DNA of 64,000 bases from NCBI RefSeq assembly GCF_040807025.1, contig NC_090967.1, positions 4,772,001 through 4,836,000 on the forward strand. Direction: 5' to 3'. The notes under the pieces were generated by a model. It saw nothing but the letters and a program-made list of their open reading frames with translations, was not told the origin of the DNA and searched no databases. This document shows positions 1-32,204 of the stretch, in pieces (position 1 is the stretch's first letter; each line of letters begins with the position of its first letter). The stretch is from Struthio camelus (Eukaryota > Chordata > Aves > Struthioniformes > Struthionidae). The position numbers and the translations under genes were made by a program.

Positions 1-20626
<20,626 letters not shown>

Positions 20627-21153
20627 CCAGGACTCATTAAATACGACATTAACCCTTTTCAACCCTGCGGAAAAATAACCAGGAAACTGTGGAATAGAAG
20701 GCCAGCCTTGTGCAATAGCCTGCTGTGAATTCCTTTCATCTACTCTTGGTTTGAACTGCGAGAAAATCCTGTCTGGCTACATGCTACCTCTACTTTGCCA
20801 GACTTGTTGCTGACCAATAGAATAGGGAGCTTGAAACCCCTCCAGACAGCATTTCACATGGAGACTTTGGAAGAGTTTGTACTGATGGAGCTCTGTGACT
20901 GGCTCCTTTTTATAAGGCTTGGAAAGGGTTAAAATTTGACAAAATGACTTTTTAAACCATGTCAAACTCTTTTGTCTTTAAAGGTGCTATTTCATTGACT
21001 ACTGAAGCAGCCTTTGGAATTGTGATTTCTGTACATATAAGTCACCTTTGTGAAGTTTTCTATGAATGAGCATTATTAAAAAAAATGCAAACAAAAAATA
21101 GGAAAATGAAAGTTTCCACAAACATTTTTCTAGATTATGGCTTTAAACCAGAA

Positions 21154-21163
21154 AATAAATAAA
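21154..21163 (+). terminator. KDM4B: Candidate proximal poly(A) signals of KDM4B (overlapping AATAAA pair)
   Basis: Two overlapping AATAAA hexamers (21154-21159 and 21158-21163), about 530 bases after the stop. The sequence after them is not markedly GU-rich, so use is uncertain. Confidence 0.35.
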
Positions 21164-21738
21164 ATCCTCCCTGCCACCCCCAAATGAAATGTGACTAATA
21201 CTACGACGGGGAGAGCAAGAGCAGGTGTCCTGGGAAGTCTTTTTTGTAAAGAAACACTATCTTCTTTGTAATCTGGGGAAGATGGGGAAAGAAATATTTC
21301 ATAGCTGGGATGTTTCTTACAGGTAGTTCTGTTTAAAGACATGTGATAGATGCGCGCATTTCTGCCATGTCACCAGGAAGGGACTTAGGGAAGAAACGGC
21401 CAGGTTTTGGTCCTTCTTGTCTTCTTCCTTCCCCATCTTTGCCATCACAGTTGCTTTCTAGTTAAAAATCAGCATGGCTTTCAGTTAAAATATGCCACTC
21501 CGTTTTGGCAAGTGTTCTGTTGCTGCTTCTTGTGTTAGCTGCTTCACGAGCCGTTCCCCTTCCCCACTGCAGACTAGAGCATAAAGGGATCGGTCGCACG
21601 CTCTGGTAGGCATGTCTCCCATAGGAACCTTTCTCTTTTCTTTGTCTCCTTTTTTCTGAGTTGTGCTCCTTATGGTTGTGAGAATCATTCCATGACAGAA
21701 GCCTGGGAGGTGTTTGTATTTTTTTTTTCTTTTATCCT

Positions 21739-21744
21739 ATTAAA
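21739..21744 (+). terminator. KDM4B: Candidate main poly(A) signal of KDM4B (ATTAAA)
   Basis: ATTAAA preceded by a long T-rich stretch and followed, about 20 bases later, by CATCTTTGTTGTGAC, which resembles a GU-rich downstream element. Confidence 0.45.
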
Positions 21745-21765
21745 GAAGAAATTCCCCAAACATCT

Positions 21766-24700
21766 TTGTTGTGACATCCTTTACTTGAGTAAAGACTGAG
21801 CCTTTGAGATACTTCTGGGGAAGAGGAATGCAAGCCCTTCATTTGATTGGACTCAGTTCACTGAGGACTGAACGACTATTAAAGGCAAAAGTAAATCCTG
21901 AAGTATTGAGTGGGCAGCTCCCACTCGAACGCTTGAAAATCACCTCCAGTTGAAGAGCTGTTATGGAACAGTGTTTTGTAAAAGAGCCTGACCCAAAACC
22001 CTGCTGAAGTCACTGGAAAGTCTTCCACTTTCTTTGGAGGATTTTTATCAATTCAGAGGGAAAGAAAAAGTGCAGCCCTAGTGCAGAGTTGTGAAGGGGG
22101 ACGTTTGGGTGAAGGGGGAACAAGGGCACGTCATACCGCTCGCCTAAATGTCCTGGCCTGCCAGCAGCCACTGTGAGATAGCAGAGCTATGCCGAATGCA
22201 GCACAGCAGTCTTTTCCACTTAATTCCCTGAAATTACTGGACAGCAAAGAACTGTATTCTTTTTTTTTTTTTCCTCCCTCCCTTTTTTTTTCCTTTTTTT
22301 TCTTAAGCCCCTTTGCAAGGTGGTCATTGTTCTGTGGAGAGGTTTTTCAGCAACGATATCGTTGGATCTTTAAGGGAATAAGTGGGAAGGATTTGTGGGC
22401 TAGCAGATGGTAGATTAGCATCTTAAGAGGCTCGGTGGATATTAAACTGTCCGAGTGAAAGAGTGGAAACAGAGTAAAGCAATTTTTGGTTTTAGTTTCT
22501 GTTCTCCCTTGAGAGAATTGGAGTTCCCTTTATTTCTTACCTGCCTCTGCTACGGGTTACTTTCTTTGGGCGTGCGTGTCTGTGTGCGTGTGCACGCGTG
22601 CGTGTTTCTAAGTTTGAAACAGGGTTTTTCTTATTTCTGAGTTTTGACATTTTGAATAGGTGTCTCCAAAAATAAAAGCAAACTGAGAGACTAATAGAAG
22701 TTTTTAACAATTGGCAAGGTTCTTAAAGGCCTCAGGTGATGTGTCATTTGGTGAGAAGAATTAGTACCTAGGTGAAGCCCTTTCTCTCGTTTGCGGCTGT
22801 ACCTCTGTAGCAGTTACTCCTACACAGCTTGTCTCCGGTCGCTTAAGACATAATTGAGCAGAAAACTTGCTTGTATAAAAGAAGAAGAAAGGATGTTTTA
22901 TCAGTTGCTAGGCCACAGAGAAATATTTAAAACAGTTGAAAGAGAATTTAAACAGCAGAGGATTTTTTTTTTTTTTTTTTTGGAGGGGCAGAGGCAGGGT
23001 GGGATGGGACGGGTGGTTGTGAGCAATGGGGAATTTCCTCTGCATGTTCAAGTCCTGACTGAAATAGCACCATTACTGTATTCATATGTAGTACCTTTAC
23101 AAATACTATTTATATTGTAAAAACAAAGTGTGTTTCCTCACCCCATATTCAGATGATGAGTTATGTTTAAAAGTGAATCTGGAACTGTAGAATGCCCTTC
23201 CTTGTTGCTGGGGTTTTCCTTTTTTTGTTTATTTTTAAATCCTCCTTTTTGGTTTAGGAATGACTTGTGCAGATTATCTATAATGACCATGTTGATGGCC
23301 TCTGTGCATCAGACTATTGCAAAGGAAATAGGAAATGCACATTCTTACCCTCCCCTTCCTCCAGTGAAATATATTTGTAAGTGTCTGATTATGTGCTATA
23401 AAAATATTGATTTTTTTTTTCCATAGACTAAGGATGTGATGTATTTTTTGCATTTTTTTTTTCTCTGCCTCTAGGTTCATAATGAATTAAAGGCTGTTGA
23501 GCACTTCAGAATTACAATTTTTGGGGGGTTGAAGTCTCTTCATTTCTAAGTTTAAAGTCTTTTGCACTGCAGGGGAAGAAAGCGCCCAGGTCTGGTTGGT
23601 AAAGCTGACTGATAAACTGAGCCAAGAGAAGTAGAGGCTGATAAACAGGAACCTTGTCTTTTCCTTCCTTTCTGTGAACCATGCAGGAGAAGATGTGTCG
23701 TTGCACCGCTTCCCAAAGTTAGGAATTGAGCTGTAATGTGGTTTTGGTCCAAGGGTTCAGGATTTGCTCTAGCAGGATCTCTCATAAAAACAGTGGTTAC
23801 TGAATAACCAGAGGTGATTTTAAAATCCTTTATCTTATACATCACCAGTCGCTACTTCCTTCTTGAATCTGCCTTGTAGCTGTCCAGTAACCTGCCTTTC
23901 TATCCCTTAGAGGTCATGCTGACATTCAACCTCTTAAAATAGCATCCTTCTGAACCTTCATTTAAACACCTTCATTTCCCCCTTTGAGCCCTGGTACTTT
24001 TCTACAAATAACTCTCAAATTGTTACAGCATGAGGCTAATGCTGCAGATTATGTGAAAGAAAGGAAAACTCCAACTTTCAGTCCTTTGCGGCTTAATAGA
24101 TTTTCTTGAGATAATCTGTGGAAATCATACTAGTGGGGAGATACGGAAGGCAAAGCCTCAGTGATGTAAAGTCCATTGGAGTCTCTAGAATTTACACCAG
24201 CACGGACCTTACCTTTGAATTTAAGGTTGCTGTATTACTGTAATCCGAAGTACTCTAATACAATTTTAAAGATGTCTTAAGAAGTAGTACATATTTCCAA
24301 GTAACTGCTTGGATCAGTGATCAAAAGGCATGGATCAAACTTTTGTCACTCTATCACAGCCTCGCAGAGCTGGAACAGACATTTTGACACAAACCTCCCA
24401 AAGAAACTGCAGGTTTCTGTTCCTAGTTGAGATCGCTACGCTAATGTACAGAAAACGCGGGGTTATAGGAAATTATACTGTGCCCAGTGCGTGCTCAATG
24501 GTACGTGCTTTGCAATTCCTTGCTGCCTGGCACTCGGCTCTGGTCCTGCTCTGAAGAGAGCTTCTCGTAGGGTACACCCATTAACGGACTTGGATGCGTG
24601 GACAAGATGCCCGTATATGATGCTTCATCCTGCGCTAAGGACTGCGGTTTCTTCTTGCTGCTTTGCAGAAGTTCAGCTCCTCTTCTGGGGCTGGCGATGT

Positions 24701-27700
24701 GCAGGGTGCATTCACAACAAGCAGATGTTTTAAAACCTGTAGCATAGAAGCTGATAAAAGTTCCTTCTGGAGTCAGGGTCACCAACTGCCACAGGTGCAA
24801 TAAAGCCATTCTGTGATAATTGCTAGTAGCAATGAAAAGACAGGTGTCAACAGGCTGCTTATATTCCTGTCGTGAGGCCAACAGAGAGTTTCAACTTAAG
24901 CCTGGAGAGTGGAAGAGTAGATAGAGAGAGATTCATTAATTCCGCTTTGTCAGATTGAAGAGGGATCTTTAGCTTAGTGAGAAGAAATGGAGGAGCTAAC
25001 TCTTTTTGTTTCTTCTTCTTCTTTTTTTTTTTTTTTTTTGTGAAGAACAGGGTTATTTAGAAGACTAAAAATAGCAGCGTTTTGTGGGGTGAGACTGTTG
25101 CTTACTGCTGGTGCTAGGACTGTTTCTAAGAATGGACAGCCCCAGTCTCCAGAAAGGTTGGATAGCTGTTCACCGTTTTGTCCTTTGCTGTCTCATAGTA
25201 CTCGCATTCCTGGAAGACTTCCTGTGATAACTTTTAGTCCTGTTGAAACAGTTCTTCTTGCAAATGTGGTGTTGCAGATTTCCAGTGTGCGGATCTCCAT
25301 GAGCACGTTTGCACGTGGTATTTCAAGGTTTTCCCGTTGATGGCCTCCAGCTTCCAGATTCACTGCTTGGAAAAGGGAGGCTACCAAGAGCTTTCAAGCA
25401 TTTGCACTTTGGTATTCTTGCTACTTTCCTTTCCATGTTACTTTAATCTTGTGATTGGGTTCATTTTAGGGAAAGAGCAGATGATGGGGAAAATCCTTGC
25501 CACATGCTACAGACATCTGCGCTTTGGCCAGTTCTGCAGAACCTCTATTTCTTGAGGTTATTCTGTGGGGATTTTTCTCTGTTCCTCTTTCCTAGCTGTT
25601 CATATTAGTTCTTCATCAGTAGTGTTCTCCTTTAACTCAAACAAATTGCACTGGTTTACTAAAACTATTCGTAAGCAGGTGCAGTCCTCTTCTGCAAGAA
25701 CGCCTTTATTTTGATTGGAGTGGTTTAGCTTGAGGCAATCGGAGGCAGTTTTAAACTCAGCTTTGCATTGAACCTGTGGGAAGCCTGTTTGAGTTTAAAA
25801 ACAGTTTGAGGTGAATTAGTGGAACTTCTTATGTGGGCATATCTTCTATGACAGTGGGCGCAATTCCACTGGGGAAGATGGTGTTACAGCAGCAGGTTGC
25901 TTCCATCAAGTCTCTCCACAGCTTGAGCGTTTTTTCAAAGCATAAGGTGAAGACTTTCCTGCAGTAGGTTCTTTTGCTAGTGCTGCAGAAGGTGAGTCCC
26001 TGTCACTTTTCTTGTCTAGGTCTCTTTTCCCTGCCCTATATTTAGCTAAAGGTAGTCTAATGAGTTTTTTGGGTTTTTACGCTGTTTTTGCAGTAATTCA
26101 AATGGCTGCAAAGACAGTTGCCCCCTTTCAGACTAGCTGCAAGCAGACCAAGTTGGAGAGACAGTACAGGCTTGTAGGAGAAGTGCTTTTCCGCACATGG
26201 CGTTGTATTTTGACTGATGAAAGCAAGAGGGGAGCACTAGCTGCGTGGAAGCTCATCAGGGCCAGAGTTGTCGCTCTCACCAGGTAGGTGTGATAACAGC
26301 TACCGCATCTATTTCCGTACTTCCCTGTAGTCCAACAGGTTTCTGCTGCTTCGCAGGGCACATGCCTGTGTGTCCATCGGTGGAAGGCATGGAGAAGCCG
26401 GGCAACAAGCACCTCGTGTGACCCTTCTTGTATCCTGTGACGTCGGCTTTGTGTTTCCTGGGTTAGGTGGACAATTCTGTCTGTTTAGCTCGTGGCAGGT
26501 TGTGCCTGAGCGTAGCCTTGTGACATTTAAACGATCTCTGTCTCAGGGTACCTAATACAGGTGATACCTGCCAGCGCTTTGTGAGTGGATCCTAGCGCTA
26601 ACTTTTTGCCAATTCAATGGGAAGAAAAGTTGAACAACCTGCTTGAGACCCCAGCAGAAGCGCTCAGAAGTGAGTTCCTGCAGGTTCCTGATTTCCAGCG
26701 CCCTGTTCAGGCCATCCCTCTTGGCTCTCACCCTGTGAACAGCTGTACTGGCACACACAGACATGCAAAAAAAAGCGAACCAACTTTGGCAAAATGCCAG
26801 GACCTAAATGATTTGGAGATGTTGAGCTAGAATTATTTGGCAGCCTCGGTAGCAGAAAAATATAACTACTTGGTTTACTTGCACACCAATAGAAAATTAC
26901 TAGGAGTTATTTATTCTGCGTTAGAGGAGCAAAACAATTAAAATTTTTGTTTCCAAGAGGGGGAAGTGTCAAGGTCACTGTGTAAATATTGTTTGGAATT
27001 AGCGAGTGGCCACAGGTTTGCCACTTTTCCTGTGGAATAAAAAAGAATCTGGCTGTATTTCAGCACAGTTGACTTTGGCTTATCTCTATACCCTAGCCTT
27101 GCCATCACAGATGCCAGCTGCTAATACCCAAGCAGCATCCTCCCTGCAGCAAATGAGCTCCTAGCCAAGATGTCTCTGCAACAGGAGCGATACCCTCCCC
27201 TCTGCCCCGGATCGCGGTTTTAAAAATAAATAAATGGACAGATCCACTGCTCATGTGCTTCATTTAATGGAGCTGTCTCCAGAGCACACAGCAAATTTCC
27301 TTTGATTAGGAGCGAATGGTCAGTTACCCATGATACGAGCCAAGATGCTGCTGCCGTTTAGAATAGCAGGGATTCATCTGCCTGACTAGAAAGATCAAAT
27401 TTGACTTGATTGTAGGTACAGAAGGGTCACTGGACAATTTTCTACTGTGGCGAAGCACCAACATGGGGGAGAAGGGATGTTGTGCTAATCAGATTTCCTC
27501 GTGTCTCCGCTTAGAGCTGAAGTTTGTTTCTTTTTGTTATCTTAATAGCTCAGAGGCACTGGAGAATATCTAGGCCGAGGAAGTGGTGCCTCTCATGTAA
27601 CGTGGAATTAACACGAGGATCCGGTGGCTTTGTGGCCTGCGTTGGGTGATTAGCAGGAGATTTTTGCCAGCGTATGGTGAACAATCTACCCGAGTGCAAG

Positions 27701-28049
27701 TGTAACTGGGAGATCCTACTGCTTAGAGGGACTTCTGTTTTGCAGAAACAGTTCCTCATAAGATTTTTGACTACTACTGAGGACAGAAAATTGGCTGCCT
27801 GTTAACTGCTGTTATTTCCCTCACTTCCGTAATGTTCTCAGATCAAGGGTATGGGCCATTTTATCCAAATTAATTTCCCTGGGGTTTTTCTCGGTAGTGA
27901 TGGTAGTTAGAGGAGTCCCCATTTTTTCTAGCTGGGATCGAGGTGTTTGTGCTCAGATCCGAGTGTCTCACATTAAGTGTTCACATTCACCCTCCAGCCC
28001 TTCCCGCGACCCTGTTTTCAGAGCGGCTGAGTACCTGCAGATGACGTGG
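21766..28049. other. Intergenic segment, KDM4B-proximal
   Basis: Between the likely KDM4B poly(A) site and the first conserved-looking block. It contains T-rich runs (T19 at 22963-22981, T18 at 25022-25039), an alternating GT/GC tract at 22570-22605 and scattered short open frames in all frames. None has a start context, splice sites or a domain I recognise. A longer KDM4B 3'UTR reaching the AATAAA at 22671 would occupy its first 900 bases. Confidence 0.7.
22570..22605. repeat. Alternating purine-pyrimidine (GT/GC/CA) tract
   Basis: About 36 bases of GCGTGCGTGT type with a single break, including the perfect palindrome GCACGCGTGC at 22592-22601. Such tracts can adopt Z-DNA (established physical property; formation here untested). 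Confidence 0.7.
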
Positions 28050-28160
28050 CCTTTGCGGTGCTCTGCCACGAGCACCAGCACGCTGACTCATTACGGTAGC
28101 TATAATTAGCTACGATTCTGCTTCGATTAGCTTCGATTCTGTGAACTAAGCTCCCTTTTT
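28050..28160. promoter_or_regulatory. Candidate conserved non-coding element (TAATTA/AP-1-like)
   Basis: TGACTCA at 28084-28090 is an AP-1-like site. It is followed by an inverted repeat GTAGCTA-TAAT-TAGCTAC (28096-28113) around a homeodomain-type core, then a tandem CTTCGATT motif. Motif density is the only evidence; function is inferred. Confidence 0.4.
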
Positions 28161-28181
28161 TTTTTTTTTTTTTTTTTTTTT
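28156..28181. repeat. Poly(T) run of 26
   Basis: Uninterrupted T26 immediately after the motif-rich segment. No retroposon body recognised on either side. Confidence 0.85.
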
Positions 28182-28559
28182 GAAAACTGCCGGGTGATTT
28201 CCCACGAATCGTGCCGTAAAGCTGGGAAGAGACCCCAGGCGTGCAGCCTCCCTAGCTCATGGCGGTTTAAGCTGGTAGGTGCTTCCCTTTGCTCCCAACA
28301 TCCTTTTTATGTTTTTGAAAGGTTTAATCTCAAAGCACTAAGACCAAACTTCATGTCTAGTTATAGCAGCGCAATATTTTTTTCTCGCGGCAGTGATTGC
28401 CTGGAAAGAGGGAAAACCGAATGCTGACCTCTTTCCTCTAGCACGCTGTTTTTTCTTAGAGTTGCCTTTGCAGCCTGTGCTCCCTTTGCTGCTTCTGGTC
28501 TTAGCCTGGAGAGTATTTTTAACCTCTGTGCTCATTCTCCCGCCTCTCCTCCTCACCGA

Positions 28560-28790
28560 AAGCCCAATAAAAAGGCACGTGGCCTTGGATTTCTTTTGTC
28601 AAGCCCGCAGTGCGATTGGGCCTTTGCGGTGCCCTGCTGCAGTATGAATACCGCCTGTCAGTGTCTTGTCACTCCCAGCACCTCTCTAATGTGCTTCTAT
28701 TTACTGCCATAATCAGAGCCCCTGAAAGGCAAGGCTGAACTGCTACTATTAAATATAATTGTCATTGTGACAGGTCCATTGTGGGATAGA
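28560..28790. promoter_or_regulatory. Candidate conserved non-coding element
   Basis: A balanced-composition, non-repetitive stretch with CCAATAAAAAGG, a TAATG core and AAATATAATTGTCATTGTGAC. It has no coding potential and resembles vertebrate enhancer-type conserved sequence by composition only. Confidence 0.35.
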
Positions 28791-28879
28791 AAATGTGTGC
28801 CTTTCAAAGCTGTCTCTCCGATAAAGAGTGGCAGGAAAATCAGAAATTAATCCCCTGGCTCAAGCATGACATGGTGATG

Positions 28880-29180
28880 GGTGGCTCGGTGCGAACCGCC
28901 CGGGGCACCTGCCGACCTCCCCTCGCGTTGCGCCGGGGCTCGTGGAGCCGGGGCCAAGCCACTCCCCGGCTTACAGACAAGTTTTCTTCTGTTATCCCTT
29001 GTTCGAACCGGGAAACGCAAAGCGTGACCTGTTCTGTCATTCCTTCCTCTTCACAGTGTCGGCTGTGGAAGTGATTGCTGTGTTCCCCGGGCCAAAGCCC
29101 TGGGGAAGAGCCAAGCTGGGCCTCCGGGCGCGTGAACCCCACCTTTCCTAGTCCCCGGTCTGCGTGGGGAAGGGAAGACT
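28880..29180. promoter_or_regulatory. CpG-rich segment in intergenic block
   Basis: Dense CpG, for example CGGTGCGAACCGCCCGGGG and CCTCGCGTTGCGCCGGGG, in an otherwise CpG-poor context. No transcription start or gene recognised beside it. Confidence 0.5.
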
Positions 29181-29429
29181 TCTAAACAAACCTTGGCAAC
29201 GCCGGGAAGGTGAGTTTGGCTCTGCAAAGGCGTTGGTGCGTTTGCAGTACTCCAGTCACGGGTAAGTTAGTTCTCTCCTGCCACGAGCTCCTGATGTTGC
29301 CTCAGGTAGGATCCCTTTTGTTCGTATTCGAGTGTTTTGCATTGACATATTTCACTGAAGAACCTGGGGAATCTGTCCTCCTGCGGGGACGTGAACTGAG
29401 GTGCTTCCCTCCCAACATTGCTGTGTGAT

Positions 29430-29540
29430 CTCAGACGGTAGCTCTTAAGCTAAAGGAAAATTGTCATTAATTGTTGGTAGTGCTAGTGCTGCCACAGCAC
29501 TAATTATAATTGAGAAGGCACTTCTGTTACAAGCCTGTGC
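29430..29540. promoter_or_regulatory. Candidate conserved non-coding element (paired TAATTA-type motifs)
   Basis: Contains GTCATTAATTGTTGG and GCACTAATTATAATTGAG within 70 bases, flanking a GTGCTAGTGCTGCCACAGCA stretch. The homeodomain-type core clustering is seen directly; regulatory function is inferred. Confidence 0.4.
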
Positions 29541-31389
29541 TTCAAGCTGTTTATTGCTACATTAAAAAAGTGGTAGTGAAGTGTAACATGTGATCTTGGG
29601 TGTCAGCTGTGTTTTGGGGACAAGTTTTGCAAACTTCAGCTTGTCTGTTGGTTTTCCTCTCCCTGCTCCAACTTCTACCCAGATACAGCAGAGCCCCAAA
29701 ACCCCTCACTTGAGATGATGTTATGGTTGCACCAAGATCTCTGAAAGAGTTTCTCCTAAAATATTCAGGCTTAGTCACCAGTGTGAGCAAATAGCGTAGT
29801 TTTGAGATTTGGAAATTGCGTGCAGATACAAAATTTGCAAAACGCCTACGGCATAGCACCTGGAATCTGAAGTCTCCGTCAGTGCAGAGGGTGAAAACGA
29901 GTACAAAATTAGCTCCTCGGAGGCCCAGTTGCGTTCTGCAACAACAGGTCTGCGCTGAGAGCTGCTGCGACCTGCTGCAGTTCCCCTGCTGCAGTGCTGG
30001 TTCTGCCACTGCCTTGTGGCTCAGGTATAACATTTTGCTGCTTTGTGCCTCAGTTTCTAAATCTATACGATGGTGGTTATAATCCTTTCTTTCTGCTCTC
30101 CTTTCTGTTCTTATTTTTATGTCAGTTCTCAGTAGGGGAAGCGGCTTCTTCCTAACAGGCTTGCTTTCAATTTAACAGCTCTCTCCTTTCCTGTAGAAAA
30201 TTGCAAATAGATTCTTCCAGCTGCTTTATTCCTCCAGCAGGCTAATTTCTTTCCTGGGGACTTGGCTGTAGAGGGTTGGGTGAGGAAGCCCAGCTGCCAC
30301 AAACGGGCTCTTTGGTGCTGAGGAGCGTGTTGTCCCCGTGCTGACTTCAGCCTCCCTGCTCCTGACAACCTGGCATTTCCCTCAGGGCTTGTTCTGGTCC
30401 AGAGCGAGGAGAAATTGTTAAAATTGTAATAATGGAACCCAACACAATATTTTACACTGTCATTTGATCTCAGTACTTTTCATGATTTATTAACTCTAGA
30501 AAGGCCTACATCAGGGAAGTTTATTGCATTCATATTTCTGTGTATTACAGCAACATCCTGCGTGCGTGATCAGGATTGAGACTGTATAATATAGGAATAC
30601 TAAAATTTAAGTTTAGGAAGGCCTCTGCCCTGGGAACTGTTTGCAGTCTCTGTCAAGGAGATGCAACAGGTCTGTCTAGGGCATGGTAGAAAAAAAAAAG
30701 ATGGTGAAAATAACGGGAACATGTGGTTCCCCGTATGTATGGCAGAGTATATAATTACAAGCCTGGAGTATATTTTATTTTGATGACACTGTAGACAAAT
30801 AACAAAGCATCAATGAAAACATGAGGCAGTTTGCCATGGCTGATGTGATGGAGGTTACTCTTATAGAAGAATTGAAGGTTTGCAGTTTGAAGGCAAATTT
30901 GGGGCAAAAAGGAAGTGTTGCATGGGATTTCTTCCACCCTTTGCAGCTGGCTTCTCGTAGTGGCTTGCACTCAGCAGTAGGGAGATTATGAATGGATATA
31001 TTTATTTGGATGGCTTTATTTATTTAAAACAATTATTTGCCTCCAAATCTTCCCTACACTGTGCTCTAAATGCACGCTGCACTTCCAAAAAGATGGGCAA
31101 ACTCCGAAGAAAACAACACACAGCAGTGATTTCTTTTGGCATCTTGGACGTTTCACAAGCTGGAGGCTGTCTCAGATGTTAGGAGCCAAGGTGCAAAACC
31201 AGCTTGAGGGCAGATCCAGCACCCCCTCAGGAAGTGCGCGCAGAAAGCAAAGCGAATTACCCAGGAGAGAGACATCAAATGAGCAGGCAAGGCCGGAGCC
31301 CGCTGCCGCTAGAGCTCTCTGCGAGCGAAACCATTTGAGACAATAAAAAAAGAGAGAGAAAAAATCCCCGAGAATTACGCAAGGCGCGT
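29541..31389. other. Intergenic segment without recognised gene
   Basis: Mixed AT-rich sequence, including a T/A-rich stretch near 30,990-31,040. Several 150-280-base open frames appear on both strands without splice or domain support. Confidence 0.65.
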
Positions 31390-31625
31390 GCTCCTTTGAA
31401 GTTTTGGAGGGAGCTGACGTTCGCTCTGCATCCATCCCTCTCGCTCCTCCTCGGAAAGGGGCTGCGAGCGGGAGGCAGCTCCTGCCGCCGAGGAGGAGGC
31501 CGCCAGGATTGGGGCCCTCCGCGATTGCTGCGTGATGGGAGCTGCGCTGGGAGCTGCTGCGCTGGGAGCCGCCGCGTTGCTCCTCTGCCCCCCGGATAGG
31601 GCAGGGGGGAGCCGCTTCCCCCTCC
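31390..31625. promoter_or_regulatory. GC/CpG-rich island in intergenic block
   Basis: GC-rich with frequent CpG and an internal near-duplicate, GAGCTGCTGCGCTGGGA type, around 31536-31580. It is followed directly by AT-rich TAATTA-type sequence. It could be a distal CpG island or the promoter of an unannotated non-coding transcript; neither is shown. Confidence 0.5.
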
Positions 31626-31639
31626 TTATAAATAAGGGA

Positions 31640-31925
31640 GCGCAGCAGACAAAAACCGCCAAGATCTGATAGTAAAATCTGTTTGGAACAGCTGTCTGCT
31701 GACAAGTATAATAAACTGTATTAATGGTGTCATTATTATTCCCTAATTAAAAGCTAATAACTAAGAGTTAATTGCCTTTAAAAGATGAAGCAGTGCTGTG
31801 GCAGGGATTTATCTCTGTTTTTTCTTTGCTTGCCTGGCTCTGCTGATATTTTCGAGCTAATTAATTGAAGCAAATCTTACTGAAAACTAATAATCTCTCT
31901 GTGCCGATTCGACCAATTGAATTAA
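31640..31925. promoter_or_regulatory. Candidate conserved non-coding element (strongest)
   Basis: AT-rich but complex, non-repetitive sequence with CAGCTG (E-box), CCTAATTAAAAGCTAATAAC, GAGTTAATTGCC, GAGCTAATTAATTGAAGC and AACTAATAATC. Such clustered homeodomain cores in unique sequence are typical of developmental enhancers. No alignment could be made here. Confidence 0.45.
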
Positions 31926-32164
31926 AAGGTGTTTGCTGTGTGCCGGGTTTAAAAAACAAAAAAACCCAAGACCATATATTCTTTGCGACTTGTTACCGCA
32001 GGTGATGAGTCAGCAGGGCTTAGTGCGGTGTGGAGTACGCAGGCTCTCGGTGACAAGCTTTGGCCAGGAAAACCTTCCCCTCCTCTTAAGAGGAGGAAAA
32101 TGGATCCTCTTAGCAGCTGGAGGACTCCCACTGCCTCTGACTGCTGTGACAATGTCCCCTAGGG

Positions 32165-32168
<4 letters not shown>

Positions 32169-32202
<34 letters not shown>
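32169..32202. repeat. (AT)17 microsatellite
   Basis: Seventeen AT units, flanked by CTAGGGATA-type words on both sides (CCCTAGGGATAC before; ATGCTAGGGATAGATATATG and CTAGGGG after). Confidence 0.9.

Positions 32203-32204
<2 letters not shown>

Larger units (their letters stand above)
20627..21765 (+). other. KDM4B: KDM4B 3' untranslated region (end estimated)
   Basis: Follows the KDM4B stop codon and is AT-rich, with no downstream splice or coding signal. The end is set about 20 bases after an ATTAAA at 21739-21744 that is followed by a TTTGTTGTG tract. Earlier candidate signals are at 21154-21163 and a later AATAAA is at 22671-22676, so shorter and longer 3'UTRs are possible. Confidence 0.6.

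Noticed and set aside
25089-25387. Overlapping plus and minus open frames that look somewhat protein-like
   Set aside because: No family recognised in either direction and no splice sites or start context. Kept as intergenic.
31172-31705. 177-codon open frame on the - strand
   Set aside because: Alanine/serine-rich translation of a CpG island containing an internal direct repeat; other frames are equally open.
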